DNA from: Natrialba swarupiae
GTDB taxonomy: Archaea > Halobacteriota > Halobacteria > Halobacteriales > Natrialbaceae
Direction of reading: 5' to 3'
Assembly: GCF_008245225.1 (NCBI RefSeq)
Contig: NZ_VTAW01000016.1
Coordinates: 33,399 to 97,398, forward strand
Length of the DNA stretch: 64,000 bases
Part shown: in pieces, positions 42,075-52,818 of the stretch
Layout: each line of letters starts with the position of its first letter
Numbering within the stretch: the stretch's first letter is position 1
Notes under the pieces: generated by a model
What the model was told of the DNA's origin: nothing
Databases searched by the model: none
What the model saw: only the letters and a program-made list of their open reading frames with translations
Translations under genes and position numbers: made by a program

Positions 42075-42320
42075 ATGGGCGATACCGAGTATCGCAACGT
42101 CCGACTTACCGAGGACGCATACCGCCAACTCAAGCGCCGCAAGCGGGAGGGTGAGTCGTTCTCCGATACCGTCGAACGAATCGCAGGGGAACGGTCGCTG
42201 CTCGATCTCAAGGGAATGCTCACTGAGGAGGAAGCCGAGTCGATGCGCGAGGCGATCCACGCGCGGGACAAACGATCGCGCGACGAACTCGACCGACTAG
42301 CGGAGCGAATGGACTCGTGA
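42075..42320 (+). CDS. vapB: VapB-type antitoxin
   Basis: This 81-residue protein has a ribbon-helix-helix-like N-terminus (EYRNVRLTEDAYRQLKRRKR, then ESFSDTVERI), which binds DNA in VapB antitoxins, and a charged helical C-terminus that would wrap the toxin. The length is typical. A 12-base palindrome precedes the start. Its TGA overlaps the GTG of vapC, which is usual for toxin-antitoxin pairs and keeps the two proteins in step. A start two codons earlier (GTG at 42069) is possible but lies inside the palindrome. Confidence 0.88.
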   Translation: MGDTEYRNVRLTEDAYRQLKRRKREGESFSDTVERIAGERSLLDLKGMLTEEEAESMREAIHARDKRSRDELDRLAERMDS

Positions 42321-42709
42321 TCGTCGATACGGACGTTCTCATCGACATAATGCAGGATAACGATCGCGCCGTGGAGAAGCTGAAGGATCTCGAAGCACAG
42401 CGTGTTCCGCTCTGTGTTTCGTCGATGTCGCAGTTCGAACTCTATCATAGCGTCGAGCGAGTGAAACAATCTGGTGAGCGGCGACGACACATCGAGAGCG
42501 TACTCGAGACGAGACACGTCTACCCGGCCGACGCCGCAGTCATGAAAAAAGCCGGCCGTATCGACGGACGACTCGCGGCCGATGATCAGGCGATCGGGAT
42601 CGGTGATACGATCATCGCCGCGACGGCGCTCGTTCACGAGGAACCGGTACTCACGAGAAACGTCGAGCACTTCGAACGGGTCGATGGACTCGACATCGAA
42701 TCGTATTGA
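42317..42709 (+). CDS. vapC: VapC-type PIN-domain toxin ribonuclease
   Basis: VapC toxins are PIN-domain ribonucleases, often cutting tRNA or rRNA. The 130-residue protein has the PIN acidic residues: Asp4 in MIVDTDVLID, Glu41 in QFELYHSVERV and Asp97 in GIGDTIIAATA, and then VLTRNVEHFERVDGL, which carries the final conserved Asn/Asp. The start codon is GTG and overlaps the vapB stop. The length is normal and no residue is missing, so the toxin should be active. Nothing else nearby belongs to the operon; the thyA gene starts 65 bases on. Confidence 0.92.
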   Translation: MIVDTDVLIDIMQDNDRAVEKLKDLEAQRVPLCVSSMSQFELYHSVERVKQSGERRRHIESVLETRHVYPADAAVMKKAGRIDGRLAADDQAIGIGDTIIAATALVHEEPVLTRNVEHFERVDGLDIESY

Positions 42710-42774
42710 ATCGACGGGGGCCTCCGTGTGTGGTTCAGGAACGCTAAAGAACCCGCGCGCGAAACGGCGTCACG

Positions 42775-43791
42775 ATGCGACAGTACCTCGAGCTCGTCGA
42801 ATCGGCTCTCTCCGGGGGTGTGTACAAGCCGAACCGGACCGGCGTCGACACCATCTCCTCGTTCAGCGAGCAGTACGAAGTCGACTTACAGGAGGGGTAT
42901 CCCCTGTTGACGACCAAGCAGATGGACGGCTACCGGTGGAACTCGATGCTCCACGAAGTCTGCTGGTATCTCTCCGGCGAGGAGCACATCCGCGAGTTGC
43001 GCGAGGAGACGAAGATCTGGGACGCCTGGGCCGACGACGAGGGCCACCTCGACACCGCCTACGGACGGTTCTGGCGACGGTACCCGATCCCCGAGGGCGA
43101 GGCGCGACTCGAGGGTGAGTCCTGGCCCGACGAGACCCACCGCTGGGTGACCGAAGAGGAGGGCGGCCGACTCACGTTCGACCAATTGCAGTACGTCGTC
43201 GACACGCTCTCGGATTCGCCGAACTCGAGGCGGCTCGTCGTCAACGCGTGGCACCCGGCTAACGCCACGATTTCGACGCTGCCGCCGTGTCACTACTCGT
43301 TCGTCTTCAACGTCCAGGGCGACCGCCTGAACTGCCATCTCACCCAGCGCTCGGGCGATATCGCCCTCGGCGTGCCGTTCAACGTCGCGGCCTACGCCCT
43401 CCTGACCAAAGTCGTCGCGACCCAGACCGGCTTCGAACCCGGCACGTTCGCCCACACGGTCGTCGACGCCCACGTCTACTGTGGACGTGGCGACCGCGGC
43501 GAGTGGTACGCCGACAACCTCGAGACACTGCAAAGCCGGCTCGCCGACGTCGACGACCGTGAGGAGTACCGCGCGGTCCGCGAGTGGCTCGAGTCGGAAG
43601 CGCCCGCCGAAGCCGACGGCGAGAACGGCTACGACCACGTGCCGAACTTACTCGAACAGCTCACGCGCGAGCCAAACGAGCGGCCGACCCTCGAGCTCGG
43701 CGACGCCACGATCGACGACCTATCGTACGAGGACGTGGAGTTACACGGCTACGACTCCCACGCCCCGCTCACGTTCTCGGTAGCGGAATGA
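42775..43791 (+). CDS. thyA: Thymidylate synthase (ThyA)
   Basis: ThyA makes dTMP from dUMP with methylene-THF as the carbon donor. The catalytic Cys172 is in STLPPCHYSF, preceded by SRRLVVNAWHPA (dUMP phosphate site) and followed by RSGDIALGVPFNVAAYA. FWRRYPIPEGEA and GEWYADN are halophile-variable loops, and the 338 residues include an insert near 230-290 (ESEAPAEADGEN). The gene overlaps folA by its stop codon (ATGA), so DHFR, which regenerates THF, is made alongside. A haloarchaeal thyA usually replaces thyX. Confidence 0.96.
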   Translation: MRQYLELVESALSGGVYKPNRTGVDTISSFSEQYEVDLQEGYPLLTTKQMDGYRWNSMLHEVCWYLSGEEHIRELREETKIWDAWADDEGHLDTAYGRFWRRYPIPEGEARLEGESWPDETHRWVTEEEGGRLTFDQLQYVVDTLSDSPNSRRLVVNAWHPANATISTLPPCHYSFVFNVQGDRLNCHLTQRSGDIALGVPFNVAAYALLTKVVATQTGFEPGTFAHTVVDAHVYCGRGDRGEWYADNLETLQSRLADVDDREEYRAVREWLESEAPAEADGENGYDHVPNLLEQLTREPNERPTLELGDATIDDLSYEDVELHGYDSHAPLTFSVAE

Positions 43792-44336
43792 GCGACGATA
43801 TCGATCCGGCGCGAGATCTCGAGACGCCGCTGGAGCTCGTCGGTATCGTCGCCGTCGCCGACAACGGGATCATCGGCCGCGACGGCGAGATGCCCTGGCA
43901 CGTCCCCGCCGACCTCGCACACTTCAAGGAGACGACGATGGGCCACCCCGTGATCATGGGTCGGGTCACGTACGAGGGAATCCTCGAGGCGCTCGGCGAG
44001 CCGTTGCCCGGCCGGACGACGATCGTGCTGACGAGTCAGGATCTCGAGACGCCGGAGAACGCCGTCGTCGCCGCGAGTCTCGGAGAGGCGCTCGAGGCGG
44101 CAGAGCGCGCTGCGAGGGAGCGCCACGACGCCGACCGGATCTTCGTCGCCGGCGGGGCGACGGTCTACAGGCAGTTCCTGCCGGCACTCGAGCGGCTGAT
44201 CGTGACCGAGATTCACGACGATCCCGACGGGGACACGCGGTTTCCCGAGTTAGACCGGGAGGCCTGGCGAGAGATGAGCCGGGACGACCGCGACGGGTTC
44301 GCGTTCGTCGAGTACGTTCGAGTCGCCGATCGGTAG
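43788..44336 (+). CDS. folA: Dihydrofolate reductase
   Basis: DHFR reduces dihydrofolate produced by ThyA. The 182-residue protein has VGIVAVADNGIIGRDGEMPW (substrate Trp region), FKETTMGHPVIMGRVTYEGI, and the NADPH-binding RIFVAGGATVYRQFLP. The acidic Asp/Glu that protonates folate is expected at the residue after MPWHVPADLAHF and Asp is seen there. The ATG overlaps the thyA stop, which points to coupled translation. Haloarchaeal DHFRs of this type are the targets of trimethoprim and mevinolin-marker studies; this copy appears intact. Confidence 0.95.
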   Translation: MSDDIDPARDLETPLELVGIVAVADNGIIGRDGEMPWHVPADLAHFKETTMGHPVIMGRVTYEGILEALGEPLPGRTTIVLTSQDLETPENAVVAASLGEALEAAERAARERHDADRIFVAGGATVYRQFLPALERLIVTEIHDDPDGDTRFPELDREAWREMSRDDRDGFAFVEYVRVADR

Positions 44337-44477
44337 CTCTTCGTCCGGCCGGAGTGTAGCCGAACGGATCGTGACGGTCGGACTATGATGGGGGACCAAC
44401 CCAACGAATGACGGGTTCACATCGTTCTTATTGCAGAATTCGGCAGTTTCAAATGCGGCTAATTCGAACTCACTTTC

Positions 44478-47240
<2,763 letters not shown>

Positions 47241-47411
47241 GACGGTCGCTGTTCCCGACACACCCACCCCAGGGTCGCGGCTGTGTCGGTACTGACCGGC
47301 AGGAAACCGTACGAGCGCGTCGAGTCGACTCCCTCCGAACAGTCGACCACGGCGAAGGGTTGTCCGCGCGTTCGTATCGGGACGTTCACAAGATTTATTC
47401 GCCTCGCAACT

Positions 47412-48767
47412 ATGTCACGATTCGTGACACTCTCACGCCGACACGCCCTGGCCCTCCTCGGCGTCGGCGTCGGTGGCGGCGGCCTCCTCTGGCACACGCG
47501 CGCCGGACCCGAGGGAGACCTCGGTCCCGAGACGAGGCCCGCGGCGACCGACGCACACCTCGAGGAACTGATCCGCGGAAACACGGCCTTCGCGACCTCG
47601 CTCCTCCGGCAGTTCGCGGACGACGAACCGAACGCGAACGTCCTCTTCTCGCCGGTGAGCATCGCCGCGGCGCTCGCGATGGCTCGAGCGGGCGCCCGCG
47701 AGGAGACTGCCAACCAGCTGACCGAGACGCTCGAGTTCCCGCCAGAAGAGGACCTCCACCCCGCCGTCGGCGCGCTCCTGTACGATCTGAACGAACGGGC
47801 CGAGAACGCCGCCACCCCCGGCGTCGTCGACCGAATTCGTGGCGGTCGCGAGTTCGAACTCTTCGTCGCCACCGCGCTGTGGGGCCAGGACGGCTATCCC
47901 TACCGCGAGGAATTTCTAGAGACCCTCGAGTCGAACTACCGCACGGGCCTCCGCAACGTCGACTTCGTCGGCGATCACGACGGCGCTCGAGGCGAGGTAA
48001 ACGAGTGGGTCGAGGAGGCGACCGACGGCCGGATCGACGAACTCCTCCCCGCCGAGTCGGTGACCGAAGACACGCGGCTCGTGGTGACCAACGCGGTCGC
48101 ACTCTTTGCGGACTGGGCCGAGGCGTTCGATCCCGACGACACCCGCGAACGGACGTTCACGGCGCTTGATGGCTCGACCGACGAGGTACAGATGATGAGC
48201 CAGACCGAGGACTTCCCGTACGCCCACGGTGAGGACTACCAAGCGATCGAACTCCCGTACGTCGGCGAGGACGTGAGCATGGTGATCGTCGTTCCCCGGC
48301 CGTCCGAGGCCGCTCCCGACGCGGATGGGACCCGCGAGGCTTTCGAGTCGTTCGAGGCCGACCTCGACGCCGATCGAATCGCTGGAATTTTCGACGCACT
48401 CGAGAAGCGAGAGGCGATGATCCAGCTCCCACGGTTCGAGTTCGACGTCGAGTTCGAACTCGCGGCGGTCCTCGGCGACCTCGGCATGCCCGACCCGTTC
48501 GATCCGGAGCGGGCGAACTTCGAGGGCGTCGCGCCGACGGAGGCCGGATCGGACGATCTCTTCCTCTTCGACGTCTACCACGAGGCGTACGTCTCCGTCA
48601 ACGAGGAGGGAACCGAGGCGATCGCCGCGACGGGGTTCTCCGGTGGACTCGAGTCCGGCCCGCTGACGGTGACCGCAGACCGGCCGTTCCTGTTTTTCGT
48701 TCGAGATCGGCCAACCGACGCGATACTGTTTCTCGGGCGGGTCGTCGACGCTGAGAGCGCACAGTAG
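47412..48767 (+). CDS. Serpin-family protein with an exported N-terminus
   Basis: Serpins trap serine or cysteine proteases. The 451-residue protein has VLFSPVSIAAALAMARAGAR (helix B/C), TNAVALFADWAEAFDPDDTR and, near the C-terminus, the hinge EEGTEAIAATGFSGGLES followed by DRPFLFFVRDRPTDAILFLG, which is the strand after the reactive loop. The hinge small residues (Ala, Ala, Thr, Gly) suit an inhibitory serpin; the P1 residue cannot be fixed, with Leu or Glu in GGLESGP most likely. The start MSRFVTLSRRHALALLG is a Tat-type signal without a lipobox Cys, so it is probably secreted or anchored. Archaeal serpins are uncommon. Confidence 0.87.
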   Translation: MSRFVTLSRRHALALLGVGVGGGGLLWHTRAGPEGDLGPETRPAATDAHLEELIRGNTAFATSLLRQFADDEPNANVLFSPVSIAAALAMARAGAREETANQLTETLEFPPEEDLHPAVGALLYDLNERAENAATPGVVDRIRGGREFELFVATALWGQDGYPYREEFLETLESNYRTGLRNVDFVGDHDGARGEVNEWVEEATDGRIDELLPAESVTEDTRLVVTNAVALFADWAEAFDPDDTRERTFTALDGSTDEVQMMSQTEDFPYAHGEDYQAIELPYVGEDVSMVIVVPRPSEAAPDADGTREAFESFEADLDADRIAGIFDALEKREAMIQLPRFEFDVEFELAAVLGDLGMPDPFDPERANFEGVAPTEAGSDDLFLFDVYHEAYVSVNEEGTEAIAATGFSGGLESGPLTVTADRPFLFFVRDRPTDAILFLGRVVDAESAQ

Positions 48768-48789
48768 CGCCGTCCAACGCTGCACTGCA

Positions 48790-48821
48790 GGGTCGAACCG
48801 ACGCACCCACGAGTTCGACCC
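48790..48821. terminator. Perfect hairpin downstream of the serpin gene
   Basis: GGGTCGAAC/GTTCGACCC (48790-48798 and 48813-48821) has a 14-base loop and lies 23 bases past the serpin stop. It has no T run, and archaeal termination rarely relies on hairpins, so its role is unclear. Confidence 0.35.
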
Positions 48822-49121
48822 CGCAATCGACGCGTGGGGAGGGAGTCAGCCCTGGTCGCCGGACGAGTCGACCGGTCACCACGGGACGAGGTATTGTCAA
48901 AATGCAATAGTGGCCGATCCTCGAACGAACGCTACAAAAACTCGTTGTGGGTTCGTATGGGTTTATTTGGCCAAAACCAACGATGTTGGCCGACAGCTTT
49001 TACTCCGAAACGTCCGGATGTAATACATAGATGAAACGTTACTTCAAGTATTTTGAAATGTGTTTCGGCTCGAATAGTAACGGCGGACAGGTGTGTGGAC
49101 TCACTCGAGGGGGATCGGGTC
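48822..49121. other. Intergenic region upstream of the soluble transducer
   Basis: This region is AT-rich relative to its flanks. TATA-like elements are GGTTTATTTGG (48961) and GTAATACATAG (49020). A partial inverted repeat GGCCAAAA...ATGTTGGCC is seen at 48968-48990. No gene is recognised. Confidence 0.45.
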
Positions 49122-50114
49122 GTGTCGTTCGATAACACGTCGAGTCTGGCGGATAGCCAGGAGATCGACGACGACGTAGAGACCGACGTCGACACGTCGG
49201 ACGTCACGAACCTCGAGGGGAACGCCGACTACGACAACGACGACGCCGCGGAGATGCAGGAGTCGATCGCCGAACTCGGCGAGAGCACCGACGAGATCAG
49301 CGACCGACTCGAGGAGATACACGACGAGGCCTCCGAGCAGTACGAGGCCGTCATGCAGGTCGCAGAGGAGATGTCGAGTCTCTCGGCGTCCGTCGAGGAG
49401 ATCGCGTCGTCCTCGGAGGAGGTCGCTGCGGCCGGCGAGTCGGCCCGGGACCTGGCCGAAAACGGCCAGGAGTCGGCGACCGAGATCGGGACCGCGATGG
49501 AGGAGATCCGGGAGACGGCAAACGAGGTCACCCAGGACGTCACCGCGATCCAACAGAGCGTCGCGGAGATCGACGAGATCGTCGAAGTGATCAACGACAT
49601 CGCCGATCAGACGAATCTGCTCGCGCTCAACGCCTCGATCGAGGCCGCTCACGCCGACAGAGCGGGCGACGGCTTCGCTGTCGTCGCTTCGGAAGTGAAG
49701 TCGCTGGCCGAGGATTCCCAGGCGCGGGCAAGCGAGATCGAAGCGATGATCCGCGAGGTCGAACAGAGCACGGCGACGGCGGTCGAGAGTTTAGACGAAA
49801 ACAACGAACGTATCGAAGCGGGAATCGAGTCGATCGATCGAGCGGTCGACACCTTCGACGAGATTCACGACACCGTCGAGGACGTCTCCGACGGCATCTC
49901 GGAGGTCGCCACCGCAACCGACCAGCAGGCCTCGAGCACCGAGGAGGTCGCGAGCATGGTCGATCAGACGGTCGAAAGCGCCGAGAGCATCGCCGAGGAC
50001 ACCGGCGCGATCGCCACCGAAGTCGAGTCCCAGACCGAACATATCGAACGAATGGATCGCACGCTCGAGCACCTCGTCGACGACTTTGCACCGGACGCGG
50101 CTCCGTCGCGATGA
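49122..50114 (+). CDS. Soluble methyl-accepting-type signal transducer
   Basis: This is a cytoplasmic transducer with the conserved hairpin tip NDIADQTNLLALNASIEAAH and DGFAVVASEVKSLAEDS, flanked by long coiled-coil arms (EVTQDVTAIQQSVAEIDEI and EQSTATAVESLDENNERIEA), the form that docks CheA and CheW. There is no sensor domain beyond an acidic N-terminus of about 50 residues and no membrane helix, so its input must come from a partner. At 330 residues it is short for the group. Upstream in-frame starts are GTG at 49095 and TTG at 49053; GTG at 49122 is chosen as nearest the acidic linker. Confidence 0.85.
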   Translation: MSFDNTSSLADSQEIDDDVETDVDTSDVTNLEGNADYDNDDAAEMQESIAELGESTDEISDRLEEIHDEASEQYEAVMQVAEEMSSLSASVEEIASSSEEVAAAGESARDLAENGQESATEIGTAMEEIRETANEVTQDVTAIQQSVAEIDEIVEVINDIADQTNLLALNASIEAAHADRAGDGFAVVASEVKSLAEDSQARASEIEAMIREVEQSTATAVESLDENNERIEAGIESIDRAVDTFDEIHDTVEDVSDGISEVATATDQQASSTEEVASMVDQTVESAESIAEDTGAIATEVESQTEHIERMDRTLEHLVDDFAPDAAPSR

Positions 50115-50163
50115 GGTCACCGAGTCGGCGAATCGATTTCGATTGTGTGACGTGAACGCGGGA

Positions 50164-50772
50164 TTAGTCGGCGAAAAGTCCGTCGACGACGACGTCGATC
50201 AGGAGATCGCGGGTCTCTTCGTACTGCGGTGAGCAGTCGTCGACCGGGAACGCGTCCTTACACTGGCTGACGAAGATCAGCATTCGGAACAACGAACTGA
50301 TCGCCGTCGGATCGTCGTATCTGAACGTGGGATGGTCGGTCCACTCCTCGGCATATTTGAAATCCCGCTCGCGGATGTTCTCGCTGAGCGCTCGCTTTTC
50401 GTCGTCCGAAAGCCGATCCTGAAGTGAGTGGAGTTCGCCATCGACGACGAACCGGTGAACGAGCGGGTTCGTTTCGACCTCCTCGAGCAACGTTCGGAGG
50501 GTGAGCCGAACCTGCTCACGTGGCGAATCGACGTCGGCGATCGATTCGGCGATCGTCTCGTCGAGGCAGTCGCGTTCCCGGATCAGTACCTCGGCGTAGA
50601 GCTGTTCTTTCGAGTCGAAAAATTGGTAGAACGTGCTCGTCCCGATACCGACCGCCTCGGTTATGTCTTTGATCCGCGTTCGCTCGAGTCCGAACCGCGC
50701 GAACAGCGCTCGCCCCTCCTCAAGGAGATGTCCCCTGATGCGGTCGCGTTCCTCGTCGCTGAACCCCTTCAT
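50164..50772 (-). CDS. TetR/AcrR family transcriptional regulator
   Basis: The N-terminal helix-turn-helix reads RGHLLEEGRALFARFGLERT and then DITEAVGIGTSTFYQFFDSKEQLYAEVL, the classic TetR signature. The 202-residue length with a helical ligand domain is standard. The start MKGFSDEERDRIRG is preferred; an in-frame ATG at 50904 would add a 44-residue His/Thr-rich leader that would cover the palindrome at 50887-50900. The gene is divergent from a COG1361 and RND pair, which it probably controls, releasing the operator when a lipid-like or toxic ligand binds. Confidence 0.88.
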   Translation of the reverse strand: MKGFSDEERDRIRGHLLEEGRALFARFGLERTRIKDITEAVGIGTSTFYQFFDSKEQLYAEVLIRERDCLDETIAESIADVDSPREQVRLTLRTLLEEVETNPLVHRFVVDGELHSLQDRLSDDEKRALSENIRERDFKYAEEWTDHPTFRYDDPTAISSLFRMLIFVSQCKDAFPVDDCSPQYEETRDLLIDVVVDGLFAD

Positions 50773-50886
50773 CGCGCTAGTCGTCGGATTATCGGTCGAC
50801 GGCGTGTGTGTTTCGGTTCTACCGTGTTCTGAGACCCCTCGTCCGGTGTCGTGGACGTGTTTTGGTGTGTCTCGGCCATGGAATAC

Positions 50887-50900
50887 GTTGGTATACGAAC
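50887..50900. promoter_or_regulatory. Operator candidate for the TetR regulator
   Basis: GTTGGTATACGAAC is a 14-base palindrome with one mismatched pair, located 115 bases upstream of the chosen tetR start and about 165 bases before the COG1361 gene. An AT-rich TATA region (50905-50935) adjoins it. It is the only convincing palindrome in this divergent region of about 290 bases. Confidence 0.4.
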
Positions 50901-51063
50901 TCATGAATCAAAACATTTTTTATTTCTGTGTTTCTCTATCCAGTATGGACACGTTAGGAATCGAACGTAATCGTGGCCGACAGCGTCCGTACGGCGAGTA
51001 CACCAACGGACTCTCGGACGATTGTCAGCCCGATCGGCGGCACGGTCGGTGGAGGGTCGGTGG

Positions 51064-52809
51064 ATGAACGGGCGAACGGCCGGAATCGTCGTCGTCGCCG
51101 CGCTCGCGGTGATCGGCGGCGCGGCCGGTCTCGCTCTGGCGGGCGGATCGACCGCAGCCGATCTCGGCGAGAACGGCACGGTCGAGTCGGTCGCGGACGA
51201 GGGTGTCGACGACGGCGGATCCGGGGAGACCGTGACGAAATCGGTTCGAACGGAGAGTCAACCGACGTTGCAACAACAGCAACCGCCGTCGGGTGAGCTG
51301 ACGCTCATCCGCGGGGAACCCGACCTCGAGGTCCACGCCCCGGAGCCGAAGGTCCAGTCGGGACAGACGAACGAGGTTCCGCTGCAGGTCTCGAACAGTG
51401 GCCATCTCAGGCTCGGACCGGCGGATCAGCGCGAACTCGTGACGACCGCCCGGAACGTTCGCGTCGACGCCGACGCGAGCGGGACCCCGCTCACCGTCGA
51501 GAGCGGCGAGGTGTCGGTCGGAAGCGTCACCGAGAACCAGCCCAACGAGGCCCCGATCGCGGTCAGCGTCCCAGACGACGTCGACGCGGGGACGTACACG
51601 ATCGACCTCGACGTCTCCTACTCGCATACCTACCAGCGCTCCGGAAACGGTGTCACCGACGATCGGTCCCGAACCTGGTCGACGTCAATCGACGTCGAAG
51701 TCGACGACGACGCCCGGTTTACAATCACTGACGCGAAGACCGATGCACAGGTCGGCGACTCCGGGACGATGGAAGCGACCGTCGAAAACGTCGGTGACGA
51801 GACCGCACGCGACGTCACCGTCGTCCTCGAGTCCTCGAGTGCGGGCTTCGCGTTCGGCGAGAGCGCACAGGATTCGGCGTGGATCGGCGAACTGTCGCCC
51901 GGCGAGTCGACGACCGTCGAGTACGACGTCGCCGTCGCGCCGAACGCGCCCGTCCGCGGCTACACGCTCGACGGCACCGTTCAGTTCAAGACCGACGACG
52001 GTCTCCAACGCGTCGACGAGAGCCCATCGGTCGGCGTCACTCCGAACGCCGAACAGCAGTTCTCGGTCACTGACGTCGAATCCGATCTCCACGTCGGCGA
52101 GGACGGCGATCTCCACGGCGTTGTCACCAACGACGGCCCGGCAGACGCACAGAACGTCGTCGTCCAGTTCACCGACGAGTCGCCGAACGTGATCCCGATC
52201 GAGCAGGGCGTCAGCGTCGGCTCGCTCGAGGCCGGCGAATCGACCTCGTTTCGGCTCCCGATCGAAGTGAGCGGTGAGGCCGAACCCGTCGCCCGGACGA
52301 TCGATCTCGGCGTCCAGTACCGGAACACAGCGTTCGAACAGCGCTTCTACGAGGACGTCGAGGTCGTCGCGGACGTCGAACCGAAACGCGACCAGTTCGA
52401 GGTAGACGTCCTCGAGCGGGAGATCGCCGCCGGCGACGAGCACCACGTCACCGTCGAGGTAACGAACAACCTCGATCAGACGGTGACCGACGTCGAGGCG
52501 CGGCTGTTCGCGGACGACCCACTCGACAGCGACGACGACGAAGGGTTCGTCGAGGAACTCGAGCCAGGGGAGTCGGTGACGATGACCTTCCACCTGAGCG
52601 CCGACTCGTCGGCAGCCGCGAAGACGTATCCGGTCTCCGTCGACTTCCGGTACGACGACGAACGAGGGAACAGTCAGCTGTCGAATACGATTCGGGTCGC
52701 GATCGACGTCACGGAAAGCGGCGGCGGGTTACCCGGATTCCTGATCGGAACGATCGTCCTGACCGGCCTCGGACTGGGTGCCGGCGCGTACGTCTACCAG
52801 CGGAGATAG
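51064..52809 (+). CDS. COG1361-type exported beta-domain protein
   Basis: This 581-residue protein has an N-terminal signal segment (GIVVVAALAVIGGAAGLALA), several NEW3/CARDB-like beta domains with the recurring pattern TMEATVENVGDETARDVTVV and GDLHGVVTNDGPADAQNVVV, and a C-terminal anchor GFLIGTIVLTGLGLGAGAYV with basic YQRR after it. It is thus an extracellular, membrane-anchored protein. COG1361 proteins are often encoded beside RND transporters in archaea, as here (9 bases to the next gene), and may act as periplasm-like adaptors. The start MNGRTAGIV is preferred to one 14 codons earlier. Confidence 0.85.
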   Translation: MNGRTAGIVVVAALAVIGGAAGLALAGGSTAADLGENGTVESVADEGVDDGGSGETVTKSVRTESQPTLQQQQPPSGELTLIRGEPDLEVHAPEPKVQSGQTNEVPLQVSNSGHLRLGPADQRELVTTARNVRVDADASGTPLTVESGEVSVGSVTENQPNEAPIAVSVPDDVDAGTYTIDLDVSYSHTYQRSGNGVTDDRSRTWSTSIDVEVDDDARFTITDAKTDAQVGDSGTMEATVENVGDETARDVTVVLESSSAGFAFGESAQDSAWIGELSPGESTTVEYDVAVAPNAPVRGYTLDGTVQFKTDDGLQRVDESPSVGVTPNAEQQFSVTDVESDLHVGEDGDLHGVVTNDGPADAQNVVVQFTDESPNVIPIEQGVSVGSLEAGESTSFRLPIEVSGEAEPVARTIDLGVQYRNTAFEQRFYEDVEVVADVEPKRDQFEVDVLEREIAAGDEHHVTVEVTNNLDQTVTDVEARLFADDPLDSDDDEGFVEELEPGESVTMTFHLSADSSAAAKTYPVSVDFRYDDERGNSQLSNTIRVAIDVTESGGGLPGFLIGTIVLTGLGLGAGAYVYQRR

Positions 52810-52818
52810 AAGGACACG

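Noticed and set aside
42317..42709. vapC as a partial gene of a longer PIN protein
   Set aside because: All PIN acidic residues and a normal length of 130 are present, so it is complete.
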